This document shows, one piece after another, positions 25,136 to 37,874 of a stretch of 64,000 bases of DNA (position 1 is the first letter of the stretch; each line of letters opens with the position of its first letter). Below the pieces are notes generated by a model that had not been told where the DNA came from, searched no databases, and saw only the letters and a program-made list of their open reading frames with translations. This DNA comes from Sipunculus nudus (taxonomy: Eukaryota; Annelida; Sipuncula; Golfingiida; Sipunculidae): the NCBI GenBank assembly GCA_026874595.1, contig CM049310.1, forward strand, positions 87,981,056 to 88,045,055. The letters run 5' to 3'. The translations under genes and the position numbers were made by a program.

Positions 25136-26107
25136 TTCTCTATTGCTGTGCACCTGTATAAGCAAAACTTTTGACAGAAAAGGAATGCTGTAAGTTCGTT
25201 GTTTATTTATCTTATTTTTCTTTGTTTTTATTTTATTTTAAATACAAAATAAAAATTAAATTACTTTTGCATGCATGAGCGATGTCCGCCAGATTAAACG
25301 AACTTGCTTTCAATTAATTATGATGGTGACCTCGCATGACTTCTGGAATTTATAAAAAGGTGTGTGTGTGTGTGGACGGGGGGGGGGGGGGGGTCGTGAG
25401 GGGGATGGTGGTAGGTCGGGCAAGTAGCCTTCACTGTATTCTTTGTATTTTAATTTCCGTATCAAAGAGCAGGCCAATTTTTAATAATTTTACTGAAAAA
25501 GAAAAATTATGTAAAAATTCATTTATATTTTTAATCGTTATTAATTTCATCATAGCATTTATCACGCCGTTTCGGTACAGACTGTTGTTGTTTCATAAGA
25601 TAAATATATGATTTCTGGTGTACTCTTTATGCCTTCAATAATAATTTGTTGTTATAAAATCATATAAATAATGACATCAGTATCTTCAAATTCATGCACA
25701 TGGACATCTTTGACATACCCAAAATTATATTCGAATGTAAATCGCAAATTTACGTGTATATATTTGTATATGATATATATTCAATCTTTTAAAAATATCT
25801 AGTTTCACGGTGTTTATGGTTTATTACATGGGGAGGTTTTTTTATGATATCCTCGTAATCATCTGTCCATGGAATCTGTAAATCTGCATGTTACCACTGG
25901 TAGAAATCGTTTATAAAATCATATTAGATGATTGAAAGATAGAAATTATAAAAAAGATGATTGATTATTTATCGGTTATTTATGCACCATCTATATTACT
26001 GTGAAATATGCTGTATATAGAATCATACCTTATTATATTAAAAATGTAAATTAAGTCTAACTTGTTCATCACGCAGAAAGGTCAAGATAATGGCCGGGTT
26101 GTATTAT
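25136..26107. other. AT-rich intergenic
   Basis: A TG tract and G-run at 25361-25393 are present, otherwise nothing recognised. Confidence 0.45.
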
Positions 26108-26508
26108 ACACCTATCTGTCCTTTATAAAATAAAGGAATAATCCCTTTGAGCTTTTATAAAAATAGGCCAGAAAACGTGGATATCACCTCAAACAGGCTG
26201 CTTGTTTTGTTCATATCAACGTTTTTATATAATGTGGGGGGCCGCCAAAATAATCAAAACAAATTAAGGGCATGCATCTGGCGGCAAGTCAGGTAAGCAA
26301 GAACTTTGCAAATGGCATTTTGCAGCAAGTGACCTTTCTACCTCCACATACATACAACCTACCACCTTAAAGGTAACATGTTTTTCCAGTTTGTCAACAT
26401 TGCTGACATGTTGTTAATAAACAAGTTCATTAATCTTTCAGGAAGGCGTTATAAGAACTTTTCACAACTATGCACAATTATACCCTTAGATCATTAATAT
26501 ATACATCG
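26108..26508 (+). repeat. Dispersed repeat family B, copy 2
   Basis: It shares the ordered words of copies 1 and 3: 'aatccctttgagcttttat', 'aaaataggcc', 'ctgcttgttttgttcatatc', 'ggcggcaagtca', 'catacatacaacc', 'agtttgtcaacattgctg', 'aataaacaagttca' and 'atcattaatatata'. It is longer than copy 1 and comparable to copy 3. Confidence 0.7.
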
Positions 26509-26891
26509 AAGAATATCATGTCCAATCATGGACATATAAATTCTTGTTCAAAAGATGGGTGAATGAGCACCTTTAAGTTTTAATGCTTTTCCCGGTTTTG
26601 TGACCCAACTTTCTTATATCCCTGTCAGAATAATAATAATTTTTGAAAGATTATGCAGTCGATTTAATCGATTATGAAAGAAAACGACCAATCATCGATA
26701 TAACCCATTTTTTGGGCACACCACTATAATGCCTATAATGCATGCCAATGTAGAAATTTTTATTTAATTGAATTTGTACAACTGTGTTCATGCAGCGGTT
26801 TTCTGTGGTGATTATCCGACATATATATTACCATGCAAAGCAAGTGCATGTTTGTTTGTGTATTTGAAAACATAACTGCCCCATGCATGCA

Positions 26892-26940
<49 letters not shown>

Positions 26941-27624
26941 ATATGTATATATGTATTGTTACACAACCTAATATCAACAGATCACGCAGTCATGGCGAAA
27001 ATACATTTTGTAATGGAGATGAAAAAATCAGATTCTGTAACACTAGGCAGCGTGAAATGTCTAGGGGAATGAATAAAGAAGTCAGTGTTTTTTTAGTTAA
27101 CAAGTAATTATAATTTATTCTTAAAACAATCCTAACATGACAATACACTAAATCAATACAATTATACAGTATAACAAGAGTATAACAGTAAATCAATACA
27201 AGTATATAAATAAAGTGTACAGTACCAGGATACCACCACTGTCATAGCGACAAAAAGTCCTTTAAAGCATATAATCCAGATGAACAGTTCACAAAAATCT
27301 TCTCAGAGAATAACAATCCAGTTCAATCACAACGTATATATATAAGTAAGATTGGACACAAGACAGCCAACGGCATCAAACTGAACCTTGTGCAATACGA
27401 ATATATACGTGTCAACAACCAGGCCATTACCGTTATCTATCTTTATCTAATACAAGTTAGACTGAATGTCATCGTCAATATTTTAATTTTAATTCTATAC
27501 AGAATATCTCGCGGTAATACAGATGGTACTTATGGTATATTAATAATCGATTAGTAATCGATAATCGGTCGTCTTTTTAACTTTCAGTCATCGATTATGA
27601 TTTTACAACCGATTCTTATCACTG

Positions 27625-27701
<77 letters not shown>

Positions 27702-28377
27702 GAACCAAAACATGACGTTAGTATTTTGGGACTGTATGTGTAAATTGGAGTTTCAGGCAATTGAATTTTGTGTTTATGTAAGCGAAATGGACATTGGTGT
27801 TTAAATATATCGTTTGACGCAAATGTTTTAATTATTGCAATCTGCGGCCTATAATATTAGGATTCTTTCTGTCAATTTATCAAATCATCACTGTGATAAT
27901 TACAATTATAGATATACAACTACTTGTGATTAAATTTTATCTAGATGCATATAACATGAAATTACTTAACTAATTGTTATTAATTTACCGGTAATTACAA
28001 AAACACATTACAATTACCCCTGACAACATTTTTTGTGTTAAGTAAGAGGAAATAAAGTGGATCCTAGCATTTAAATATCCTATATGAAAGACTGTCTCTT
28101 TGTGCCATAGATATATATATATAGACACACACACACACACACACACATACACATATATATATATATACGAAGTGCGATCAGCCGTGCGGATACTTTTTTG
28201 CCAACCGGATCATGTAGCGGTACGATATATATATATATATATAATCAATTAATGTTGAGTTAGTTTTACCTCATCCGTTGGTATACTGCAGTACTGTTGC
28301 GGTTACTGCACTGATCATGCAGGTATACGTATCTCGGTTGAAATGATCACATGTGTACAGGAGTTTTTGGTATCGCT

Positions 28378-28445
<68 letters not shown>
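26509..28445. repeat. AT-rich intergenic with three long (TA)n tracts
   Basis: (TA)n occurs at about 26894-26953 (with TG/TA variation), 27624-27698 and 28383-28445. An (AC)n tract lies at 28124-28148. Frames spelling IYIYIY come from these tracts. No gene was seen. Confidence 0.8.
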
Positions 28446-28448
<3 letters not shown>

Positions 28449-29468
28449 TGAAACCTCGTTGTGTCGAGCTCGGTTAAGTCGAATTCCCGCTTGTGTCGAA
28501 GTCGAATGTGGAGTCCCTGCAAAAAACAGTTAAAACCTTACTAATTTAACTCCTTTTGTGTCGAACTCGGATGTGTCGAAAAACCTGATGTGTCGAAGTG
28601 TTTTGTTGGTCCCCAGCTAATATTTCCATCGCTTAACTCGAAGTCATGTCGCTAGAATGTTTAGATAACAGATTTTCACGGCCCGTCAATCGTGATTGGT
28701 CCGTGATGACCAGTTTTAACTAATTAATAGCGCCACAGCTCTTACTCATCAAGCGCGACGGCTCTGTCGTTCGACTCGAGGTCATGCCGCTTTAATGTTT
28801 GGATAATAGTTGTGCACGGAGCATCAATTGAATCATATCTACGGCCGTGATAACCAGTTATATAATTAATACCTAGGTATAATTAATACCTATAGTAAGG
28901 ATCTTACCCATCAGGCGCTATGGTTTACATACCTGGACCGTTGTTTGGCCAGTTAGTCACTCATAATCATGCCTTTCTTCTCTCACGGACAAAGCAATTA
29001 TTTATAAGAAATTATAAATAAACAATTATTTATAAGAAATTATAAATAAACCAAACATAATGGAATCCTTACCTTCGATGTGTCTAGGATAAACATACAT
29101 GATTATATATATATATATATATATATATAAAGTGTAGGCAGATAACACCGTTCAGACTGACTCTTTTTTACCATAGAGCATATGTTATACTGTTTAACCG
29201 CTTCACTTTTTTAATTACCGAATCCTATTTTGGTAAAACTTATGTTTTTATTTTTTTAATTAAAAATAAATTAGTTATATCATTTATGTTGTTCTTTCAT
29301 GCAAACATTTGTTAAAACTATATAATATAGACCCTAAACATGTGCAGTATTTATTGATAATTATCAAGGCTGAAGGAGGTTGAATATGAGGAATATCGGT
29401 TGTCTCAAACTCCGGTTGTGTCGAAGTAAATTCACCAGTCCCTTCGACTTCGACACAACGAGGTTTTA

Positions 29469-29471
<3 letters not shown>
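28446..29471. mobile_element. Non-autonomous pogo/Tigger-like (Tc1/mariner group) element, 1026 bp
   Basis: The left end reads CAGTGAAACCTCGTTGTGTC. The right end, on the minus strand, reads CAGTAAAACCTCGTTGTGTC, so the terminal inverted repeats are nearly identical. TA flanks both sides, as in this superfamily, though the flanks are (TA)n and the duplication is therefore uninformative. Inside, the 'tgtgtcgaa' word repeats in the left 170 bp, a diverged direct duplication covers about 28630-28755 and 28770-28925, and a 28-bp perfect tandem pair lies at 28995-29051. No transposase frame remains. Confidence 0.75.
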
Positions 29472-29520
<49 letters not shown>

Positions 29521-29956
29521 AGAGCTTCATTCTTACAACATTCACCTCAGGATTGGGTCTCATGTTAACATTTATACTTATAACGTGTTTTAAGATAAAA
29601 GTTCTTTCTGTTTTAATTTTTACTTTTCCAGCGAAATATTTAATATCCGCTGTGCTTTTGCGACGATGTTTCAGTATATATATATACAGCATGCATGCCT
29701 GCAGAATTCAATGTTCTATTGCATGCTTGCATTTCATCTTGGATTTTGCTATAGTGTCTTTAAAAGGTAGCATATTTAAATTGTTATTTTTTATATATAT
29801 TACTTAACACTGAAAAATAAACATTTAGATCTTATGGGTTTAAATTTAGCATTATACGTGTTTATAATGCACTGTCATTGAACAATGTTACATGCTCTAT
29901 ATATATAATCTATACATGCATGCATGCATTGGCTCTCCGACCATTCCCGAAGGGTC
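29472..29956. repeat. (TA)n tract 29473-29516 and AT-rich spacer
   Basis: The microsatellite abuts the transposon's right end. The following sequence has no gene. Confidence 0.75.
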
Positions 29957-30346
29957 TTAAAGTCCGATATATATATCTGACGTCCATTAACTGAATAAGA
30001 TCCCTTGAATCTTTTGTAAATATAGCTCAAAAACATCAACCCACCACCACACATGCAGCTTCTTTGTTTTGTTTATATCCATGCATTTGTTTATAACATT
30101 GGGTCCCGCCAAAATATTCTTAACATATTTTTCTGGCTTCGTACAAACCAGCGTTTTGCATAGAGCGTTTAGCAACGACATTTTGTATAGTGGACTTTCA
30201 ACTTCCACATATATGCATGCAACCACCCACCTCATGTTCCATTTTTTTTCCATTTGTCAACATTGCTGTGTTTACTAAAAGCTTGAAGATAAACAAGTTC
30301 ATATAAGCTCTTTTCTTAACAGGAATTACCTACAATTCATTAATAT
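29957..30346 (+). repeat. Dispersed repeat family B, copy 3
   Basis: Starting at 'gtccgatatat..ctgacgtc', which parallels copy 1, it runs through 'gatcccttgaatcttttg', 'tttgttttgtttatatcc', 'cgccaaaatatt', 'gttttgca', 'ccacatatatgcatgcaacc', 'catttgtcaacattgctg', 'aacaagttca' and 'aattcattaatatg'. With copy 2 it defines the 3' end of the family. Confidence 0.7.
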
Positions 30347-31367
30347 GTATACTCAGAGTAATCAGAAATTGCATAAATTTTAAAGGAAAAGTTGACGAAA
30401 AGCTACGTTTAAGACATTTAAGGAATTATAATTAACTTCACAGGTCAAATTGTAATTATTAGTTAAATTCAGAACTCGATATCTGGGTCGGGGGTAAGCG
30501 CGGTCTATCCCTGAAGGGAAGGACTCAAAGGTGGACCGGCCAAAGCGCGGCCAGCGGAAAGCCTTGTAAATCAAAGTCGTGAACACCTGAAGTTGATTAA
30601 GGTTTGACACCGGGGGCTATGTCAAACGTCAGGCCAGTCAGGTCCTGAGTCGTGTATCTATCCATACAAATAAACTCCAAGATCCAACACACGAGAGTTT
30701 AAGCGAGACCGATGGCGCTAGAGATACCCATCCCGTTTATAATATAGTTGCTGAAATGTATGCCGCAGAAATATGCGAGCATGTGTACGTTTGATATATT
30801 GTAGTGTTTAGAAGTTTAGACTCAATATTTAGTAATTTGGTAATTTTTATAATACAGCCGTAACGATTTACCACAAAGATTATATGTTAATAAAATACAT
30901 GTGTGATATGTATTGACAAATATAAATTTTATATTTTTTTTGCATACAAATATGTTTATAGAGGAAAAAGTGAATTTCATAAGATTGTTCATGGTCAGCT
31001 GATTAATTCTTTGCATGGACACATTGTAGCTTTATAATATTTGTCAAGAATATTTTGCATTTATTCAATTACAGTGACATCTATAGCAGATTATATATAT
31101 TAAAAAATCCCAATAAATGTGTAAAACATCAGGCATTATCTGTGCATGCTCCTGTAATTTCTTTCTTAAATACATTTATTTAAATAATGGTTTTGGTAAC
31201 TCGAAATACTATACCAATAAAGTGAGTATGATATATTATTAGAAATCTATTAAATTGCTACACTTTTTCTTAAGTTAAATGTTGATCAAAAGTTCGTAAC
31301 TCTTCAGTTTTATGCTAAATTAGGAAAATTCCGGGGGGGGGGCGCAAAGACTCCCCGTTAGTGCGAG
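30347..31367. promoter_or_regulatory. Intergenic; candidate regulatory island at ~30460-30740
   Basis: The island is GC-rich ('gggtaagcgcggtc', 'gaccggccaaagcgcggcc') against AT-rich flanks. A 76-codon minus-strand frame has no domain. The rest is AT-rich and featureless. Confidence 0.25.
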
Positions 31368-31510
31368 GATATATATTATATTATATTATAGTATATTATT
31401 TATTATATTATATTATATTGTATTATATTATATTATGATATAATTATTAAATTATATTATATTATATTATAATACACTATTATGTTATATATATATGTAT
31501 GTATGTATGT
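31368..31510. repeat. (TTATA)n-like tract and (TATG)n
   Basis: Five-base TTATA repeats with interruptions extend to about 31488, then four or five GTAT units follow at 31495-31516. Confidence 0.85.
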
Positions 31511-31519
31511 ATGTATATG

Positions 31520-31900
31520 TGCCTAAGCATCTTTTGACCCCATCTGGTTCCTCCCCTCAAATACCAGCCTGACATGCTGGGTTTACATGTGACGAGTACA
31601 GATTTGACTGTAGCCCCAGGGTTGTTCACCAGAGGGCGTCAGCGCTTTGATAGATGTGACTGGCCGGAGGTTGTATCTTATGGACTATCAGCAAAACACT
31701 GCGCCTTAATTAGATGATGTACGAGCCGGCACAACAATCATAGACTGGTACCGTGCCACATATGACCACCATCTGTGAACAAAACAGCCCCGAGCGGTCG
31801 AGTGGAGGAGTCCCCCAGGCTATACATGCTGCACTTCCGTTCCAGCGGAATTATGGGCCGTACCCGAACTGTCCGCCTGAAAAGTCCCAGTCTTAAGATT
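31520..31900. promoter_or_regulatory. Candidate regulatory island with a CTCF-like site
   Basis: A GC-rich block separates two satellite-like tracts. At 31627-31640 it reads CACCAGAGGGCGTC, close to the bilaterian CTCF core. A TAATTAG homeodomain-type site lies near 31709. No coding frame is present. Confidence 0.3.
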
Positions 31901-31974
31901 GTAATTTACATGATGCATGCATGAAAAATGTATCTGTTTTCTATAGTCAAATGCATGCCTATTTTTAATATTAT

Positions 31975-32281
31975 AACAGGCTTTTAAAATAATTGTCCAT
32001 AATATAAAATAAAAGGCTATAATACAATAGACAATAGTACTATAGTGTATTAGCCTGTAATGTAAAAGGTTATAATATAATATAGGCTATAATAGAATAG
32101 GTAATGATATACAATATAGGCTGTTTAATATAATAGACAGGCTATGATAAAATAGGTAATAATATATTATATAGGCTATATACAGTGGCGTCAATTTTTC
32201 TTCCAGGGTGGGGGGATGACTTTGTATATATATATACATATTATATTTTACTTTTTTTCAGGGTCTCTGAGTGACATATTC

Positions 32282-32341
<60 letters not shown>

Positions 32342-32870
32342 GATTATTATATATATATATTTATATATTTATATTTATTTTTAATATACTTAATTGTATT
32401 TCAAATAATTATAATATTATAATAGAAAATAAGTTATTTTGTGAATTCTAATCAAGGTTTAGATATAACATTTTTTAGGAAATGGATTCAAAGTTTTTAA
32501 TTCTATTTATTAATATATTTCATTTGCAGTATTATAATACTATTCTCTGAAAAGTGTGGGGGGGGGATGATTACATTGGCCATCCCCCCCTTGCCAAAAA
32601 GTGGGGGGTATATATACCCCCATCCCCCCCTATATTGACGCCCCTGGCTATATAGTATAATAGACAATAACATATTAAGCTATAACAATATAGACTTTAA
32701 TATGATAGGCAATAATATATTATGCAATAATATTTTAGGCTAATAACCTTTTGGCTATAAAATTTAGGCTATGATATAATATATAATATAATATAATATA
32801 ATATAATATAATATAATATAATATAATATAATATAATATAATATAATATAACAATATATGATATAATATA
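31975..32870 (+). repeat. AT-rich minisatellite ('aggctataat' units) ending in (ATATA)n, split by a transposon
   Basis: Words such as 'taggctataata', 'aatagacaataat' and 'aataggtaataat' recur every 30-50 bp at 31975-32182 and again at 32647-32775. A pentanucleotide ATATA run follows at 32776-32850. The element at 32183-32646 interrupts the array. Confidence 0.75.
32183..32646. mobile_element. Non-autonomous hAT-like element (464 bp)
   Basis: The left end is CAGTGGCGTCAAT and the right end, on the minus strand, is CAGGGGCGTCAATAT, both followed by G-rich subterminal tracts. GCTATATA lies directly outside both ends (32175-32182 and 32647-32654). An 8-bp target-site duplication is the mark of hAT elements, but the host minisatellite contains similar words, so part of the match could be chance. 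The interior carries a (TA)n tract at 32283-32340 and no transposase. Confidence 0.7.
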
Positions 32871-33430
32871 TGTAATGAAATGAAATAAAATAATATTACA
32901 TGATAGAATGACACTTCATTGTATAACCGGAGTACGGTTCATGCATATACCTTTAGAAATAATAGAAATATTAATCATATTTTTATCATATTAAAATACT
33001 TTTTAACATATAGGCCTATACAACTTTTTGAGGTTATCATATATTCAAACCCCTCCGCAGCCTTGCTCTTGAACCAAGCAAGCAGATATAAAAGGTGTAC
33101 ATTTGTGGATCATGGCATTAAATAAAGAGAAATTAGTTATCAAGAAATTTTTCTCTGAATAACACTTTTTATTTTTTAAAAGTTTTTATATGATGAGTTT
33201 CAACACATAAAAGTGAAATGTTCAAAAGAACTCAACGTGTAGGAAAGATAAGATAAAGGCAATGGATAATGGCAACGTCAGGTGCACTTGTTTTCGGGCG
33301 GAAACCAAAACAAGTTTATTAGCTGTAGTCGACTCCACCTATTTTAGCATGTTCAAAGGATCAGAAAAGGGGGTTTAACAATAATATTTAGGCGAACACA
33401 AAATGTCTACCCTGTGTTCATCTGTAACAT
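32871..33430. other. AT-rich intergenic
   Basis: Nothing recognised. Confidence 0.4.
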
Positions 33431-33900
33431 TTCAAACGAAAGTCGTGGGTGTTAAACGAAATTTTCGACATCTCCGTCATCCAAGTGATCGACTGCCTTG
33501 GGTATTAATGTCTGTCCAAACAGGATGGCTAACAAAACTAACACGCCAACTCAGATGAAGTGTTGTTCCAAGTCTGTCAAACTCCCGCCAAATTCACAGC
33601 AAGTGTCGTCTGCCAAACAAGCTATGACAGCGCCACGTGCGGAGGCCACGTGGTGCCATGAACAAACGTTGCTGTAACGTTTATCTTTGAGTTTATGGCT
33701 ATTTTACTGGCTGTTTCCAATTCGGTGTCTCAGTATTACAAACATACTGTTCCTTCGAGCGGCTTAACAAGCCCTGATTCGATTCGGATGTGTTTTTACA
33801 ACAGCCATTACTGTGCACCGGAACTATATTTAGTGCGCATGTGCTCTAACCTGGCTAATCCGAATCCATCCCAGGTTTACAATTGTAGCTAACATACTTT
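33431..33900. promoter_or_regulatory. Candidate regulatory island with paired E-boxes
   Basis: Complex sequence holds CACGTG twice near 33636-33657 ('cgccacgtgcgg' and 'ggccacgtggtg'). A 65-codon + frame (33695-33892) has no domain. The call rests on composition and motif. Confidence 0.25.
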
Positions 33901-34859
33901 GAACTGGGACTTTGACTGGAGAAAAAAACCATACAGTCTGTACAAAAAAATTTAAATATACTATATATATGTAAAACTGAATTACCAATAACAACGAATA
34001 AAACAGTTGTTGAGTAATACAATATCTATCATATGCAACCGGTAAACTATATATATACAACTGCGTCATGCGGATGGATCTTTTTTTGTTCGATATTGCC
34101 ACTTTTAAATGCAAGTTTAATTACCTAATTACACCGTACAACAATTAATATGAAGAAGCGGAGTCACAGACATACTAGAAGAACACATTACGTATACTTA
34201 ACTCTTTATTTTGCAGATTTATTGAAGATTTGTTGTGAAGTCTGACACTCTATCTATTTACATTACTGCATGATATTTCCATATCTTGCTCAGATAATGT
34301 GTATATTTTCCATTTTCCAATAGATACCTCAGAGAGGGTTGATTTGCTTTATATATAGGTTAAGTCAGCCTGCTTGCTTGAATGACACTATGAACAGTGA
34401 AGGGTTAAAAACATACATTTTAAACCCACTTAGTTAATTGATCTCCTGAGATGAAATGAATTATGGGAAGGGATTACACTTAAATTTGTTCTAAACAATT
34501 GACCATGTGATCCACTATAGCTGTATTTATAAATAAAGGATTAAGTATTTACTGAATACAAATACGCCATGCATCTTAGCTCGAAGATTCTTATTTTAAA
34601 TATATTAATAGAGGGATTAGTTTTCATGGGTCAGAACACAATATGCTTCATGCTGGGAGGTTTTTCTCCTGTTGAAAGTCACTACTAAAAGGCGGCTTTT
34701 GGAAACTCAAACATGTACCTATAGCGAATATACAAAGTATATACGTAACCAATACGCCAAGATAAACATGCACTCGCCTCGCCCGGTGAGATACTGTGAC
34801 AATATGGGCGAGTTAAGTCCATTTGTAAGATTATTCTATAATCCACTATTATGTTAGGG
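33901..34859. other. AT-rich intergenic
   Basis: Nothing recognised. Confidence 0.4.
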
Positions 34860-35240
34860 ACGATAAGTTTGTATACACATTCGTGATCTCTTCTGAAGAC
34901 GAATAGCTATAACCCTGAGGCTATGAGGTTGGGTTCGACAGATGCACAATAGCCGTTTCTTATTGGTTCTGCCTGCGGTGACGGACCGATTTTCCGCCTG
35001 CATTGCCAAGTTTGGTTAGGCAATTGATTAGTTCAGGCTGAACATTGATCGGGGATACTTTATACCGAACCCAAGGGGATTCATAAAACCCAACAGTCTC
35101 CTAATTAGCCGAACAAGAAGGCAAAAGAAACGGGGCATCCCGTCTAAGCTTCCGCTCCCACGCGCGACTCCGCATGCTTCGATAGTTTACGGTATCATGT
35201 CTCTGCTCTCGTTAGCGATATGGAATCCTTGTATTCCGGC
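34860..35240. promoter_or_regulatory. Candidate regulatory island
   Basis: A GC-richer block contains 'caattgattag' and 'cctaattag' homeodomain-like words, without any coding frame. Confidence 0.25.
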
Positions 35241-35697
35241 CACTGTCGTAGACGAAGCTCAGATAGATTTTTGTTTTGGAAAAAAATAACGTTTGTTGGT
35301 CAGGGCAGCATGTTCTTACGTCAACCTGATACCATATATTTGTTCTTATATGATCGGTCTTGACATATCACTTTTTAGACGCATTTAAGAAGTTATTTTC
35401 CCTCGGTTTCCTTTCGATGCGTTAAAAAATGAACAACAATGTATGTTATAGCCTTTGGGCAAAAATATACACAAGTAAAATATTTTCTAATGTTGGTTTT
35501 AACCAAAGTTTGTTGTCAACTTTCAAAACTATTCCTAAGGTCAACTGTGAAATTCTTTACGCCTTGAAAGCAAGCTTGGCAGCTATAAGATAAATTGTAA
35601 ACAAATTTGACCCCATGAATAATATATATGTGTGTATGAAAATACGCGAAGGGAAAAACTAAAGCCATGCATTTATTATGATTATCACATAATTCAG

Positions 35698-35751
<54 letters not shown>

Positions 35752-35934
35752 TGGAGTAAGGTATTTCGAGAAAAAGGATGCCTTTGTTATTAAACAATGT
35801 TAACGGAAGATGAGGCGCCGGCACCCAGGAAAAAAACAGGAAGCCGTTCGTCATTGATTACGTACCAACTGCCATCCTGGAAACACCTGAATACCAGTGT
35901 ATATATTTATTTTATATGTTTATATATATATGTA
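35241..35934. repeat. AT-rich spacer with (TA)n at 35698-35747
   Basis: The (TA)n tract produces an IYIYIY frame. Nothing else was recognised. Confidence 0.8.
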
Positions 35935-36110
35935 TAGTAAAACATCGGTTTAGCGACCACCTCATAATAACGATCACTTATTCACGGTCCCAATTCCTTT
36001 TTGCTCTCGCTTTTAATACCTCACTTAGGGGGCATTCACCTCGAAAGTGCGATCACTTTATCGAGCTCCTGTTGGTGCATGCATGGTCGTAATATCAAGG
36101 TTTTATACTG
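35935..36110. mobile_element. Short MITE, Tc1/mariner-pogo type (176 bp)
   Basis: The left end reads TAGTAAAACATCGGTTTAGC. The right end, on the minus strand, reads CAGTATAAAACCTTGATATT. The ends are diverged inverted repeats followed by 'cgacca' in both. TA lies outside each end (35933-35934 and 36111-36112). The interior 'gcgatcactttatcgagctcc' and 'cgatcactta' words resemble one another. No protein is encoded. Confidence 0.6.
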
Positions 36111-36654
36111 TATATTCGGATTCGGTACAAATATGACACAGGGCTTTCAAATGCTATATATATGCATATGTTTCAAAAGCAACATATATCATCCATCAAT
36201 TGTTAACTTTGTTTGTTGTAACTCTTCTTTGAAATCAAATGCAGATACGAAATGCTCGATATGCAAATTTCAGTATACATTTGAACCTTATATAGTTTAA
36301 AAATGTATACGTGTGTCTGAGAGTGAGAGTTTGAGAACATGTGGGAGGGATGATATATATGCACGTGTATGCAGACAGAGAACAAGAAATTTACATTTTA
36401 AGGTATACTAATTGCATTTATCCATGTGTGTGAGGCACTTATATGAGTGGGTTTTGTTGTTTTAACAAATATTATGATTAATTTTGACCAAAGATATGAA
36501 CAATATAAAGTGATCACTATACGACCGCATGTATTGACCACATTGTAGAAACCAATGTATTCCTTGCGCCGGTTATTGACATGTATGGTATATAGTATAA
36601 GTTTTAGGGCATGTGCATTTAAATGGAATGACAAAATTGATCACGTTTTCTTGC

Positions 36655-36703
<49 letters not shown>

Positions 36704-37099
36704 AATGCAATGTATCCTTCCATGAAGATTGGTTTATTTCTATATATGCTTTTATCCAAGCATCGGTAAAAAAGAGATAAATCAATAATTAAATTCCCAT
36801 TGGGGCTCTTTTTTAACAATATACGTTGTTATTTTTTTATATTACCTATATATAAATGCATGGTTGTATTTATCACTGCCATAGATGCATGGAAGAAATG
36901 TATGAACATATGGTTCATGGTTAAATTAAGAACAATAATATACACTAATACGAATCTGAAGTTACCGTAAAGACACCTATATATATTTTGATAATAATGT
37001 ACTTCTTTAAATCTACAAAAAAAGAGATAAATTTTCATGGTCTATTATATTAAAAGGAGAGGGTTTTGGAACTTATATAGGGTTCCTAGAAATCTGCGT
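36111..37099. repeat. AT-rich intergenic with (TA)n at 36658-36700
   Basis: No gene seen. Confidence 0.75.
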
Positions 37100-37320
37100 T
37101 TACCATGAATGCATGCTGAATGCTTTGCGGGTGGGACTATAGTTGTCCAAAGTGGGTATTTATTTGTTCAGCGCCCCGGGTTATATGTAGTCAATAAACA
37201 ACTGTTAGGAAGCGCCCCAGGACTCGGACGGAAAATTGTCTTCACACAAATCACAGAGTTCCTGCACAGAAGGCTCTTCATTCAACGGGGGAGTAAGACC
37301 AAGCGGTGAAATTATATATG
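37100..37320. promoter_or_regulatory. Small complex island
   Basis: GC-richer sequence has 'agcgccccggg' (about 37170) and 'agcgccccagg' (about 37211) in direct repeat and a 66-codon frame without a domain. Function unknown. Confidence 0.2.
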
Positions 37321-37803
37321 CGCTCGTAGATGTGTAACCATCAAGCAAATACCGTGAGTATCACTACTCATTTAATATTACGTATTTTGTAATTATATGA
37401 TTATTTTTGTAATTGCGTCAAGGGGCCAATTGACTCTATAGAACTTAACTGATGGATGAACTCTGCATTTCGGTTACTGCTAAGGCGGATTCTCTTATAA
37501 ATCGATGTATAATCTCTCGATGCAGAAATATTGCCATTATATCAATGATATATTCCTTATTAACACTTGTAAGTGAACCATATTTAAATATATATTTATC
37601 AAAATTATTATTCTTTGCAAAAATATGTCACTTGCTGTTACTTATAAACGTGCATTAATTTTCTTTTTTAATTAGAAAAAAAGTTGTCTATAGTTTATCT
37701 ACATGTATTCCATATCAATCGTTGCCGTTTATTATCTGAAAATATCAATATAAAATTGAAACAGTTAGATGGTAAAATATACTATAACACATCCAAGCTG
37801 GAC

Positions 37804-37874
<71 letters not shown>

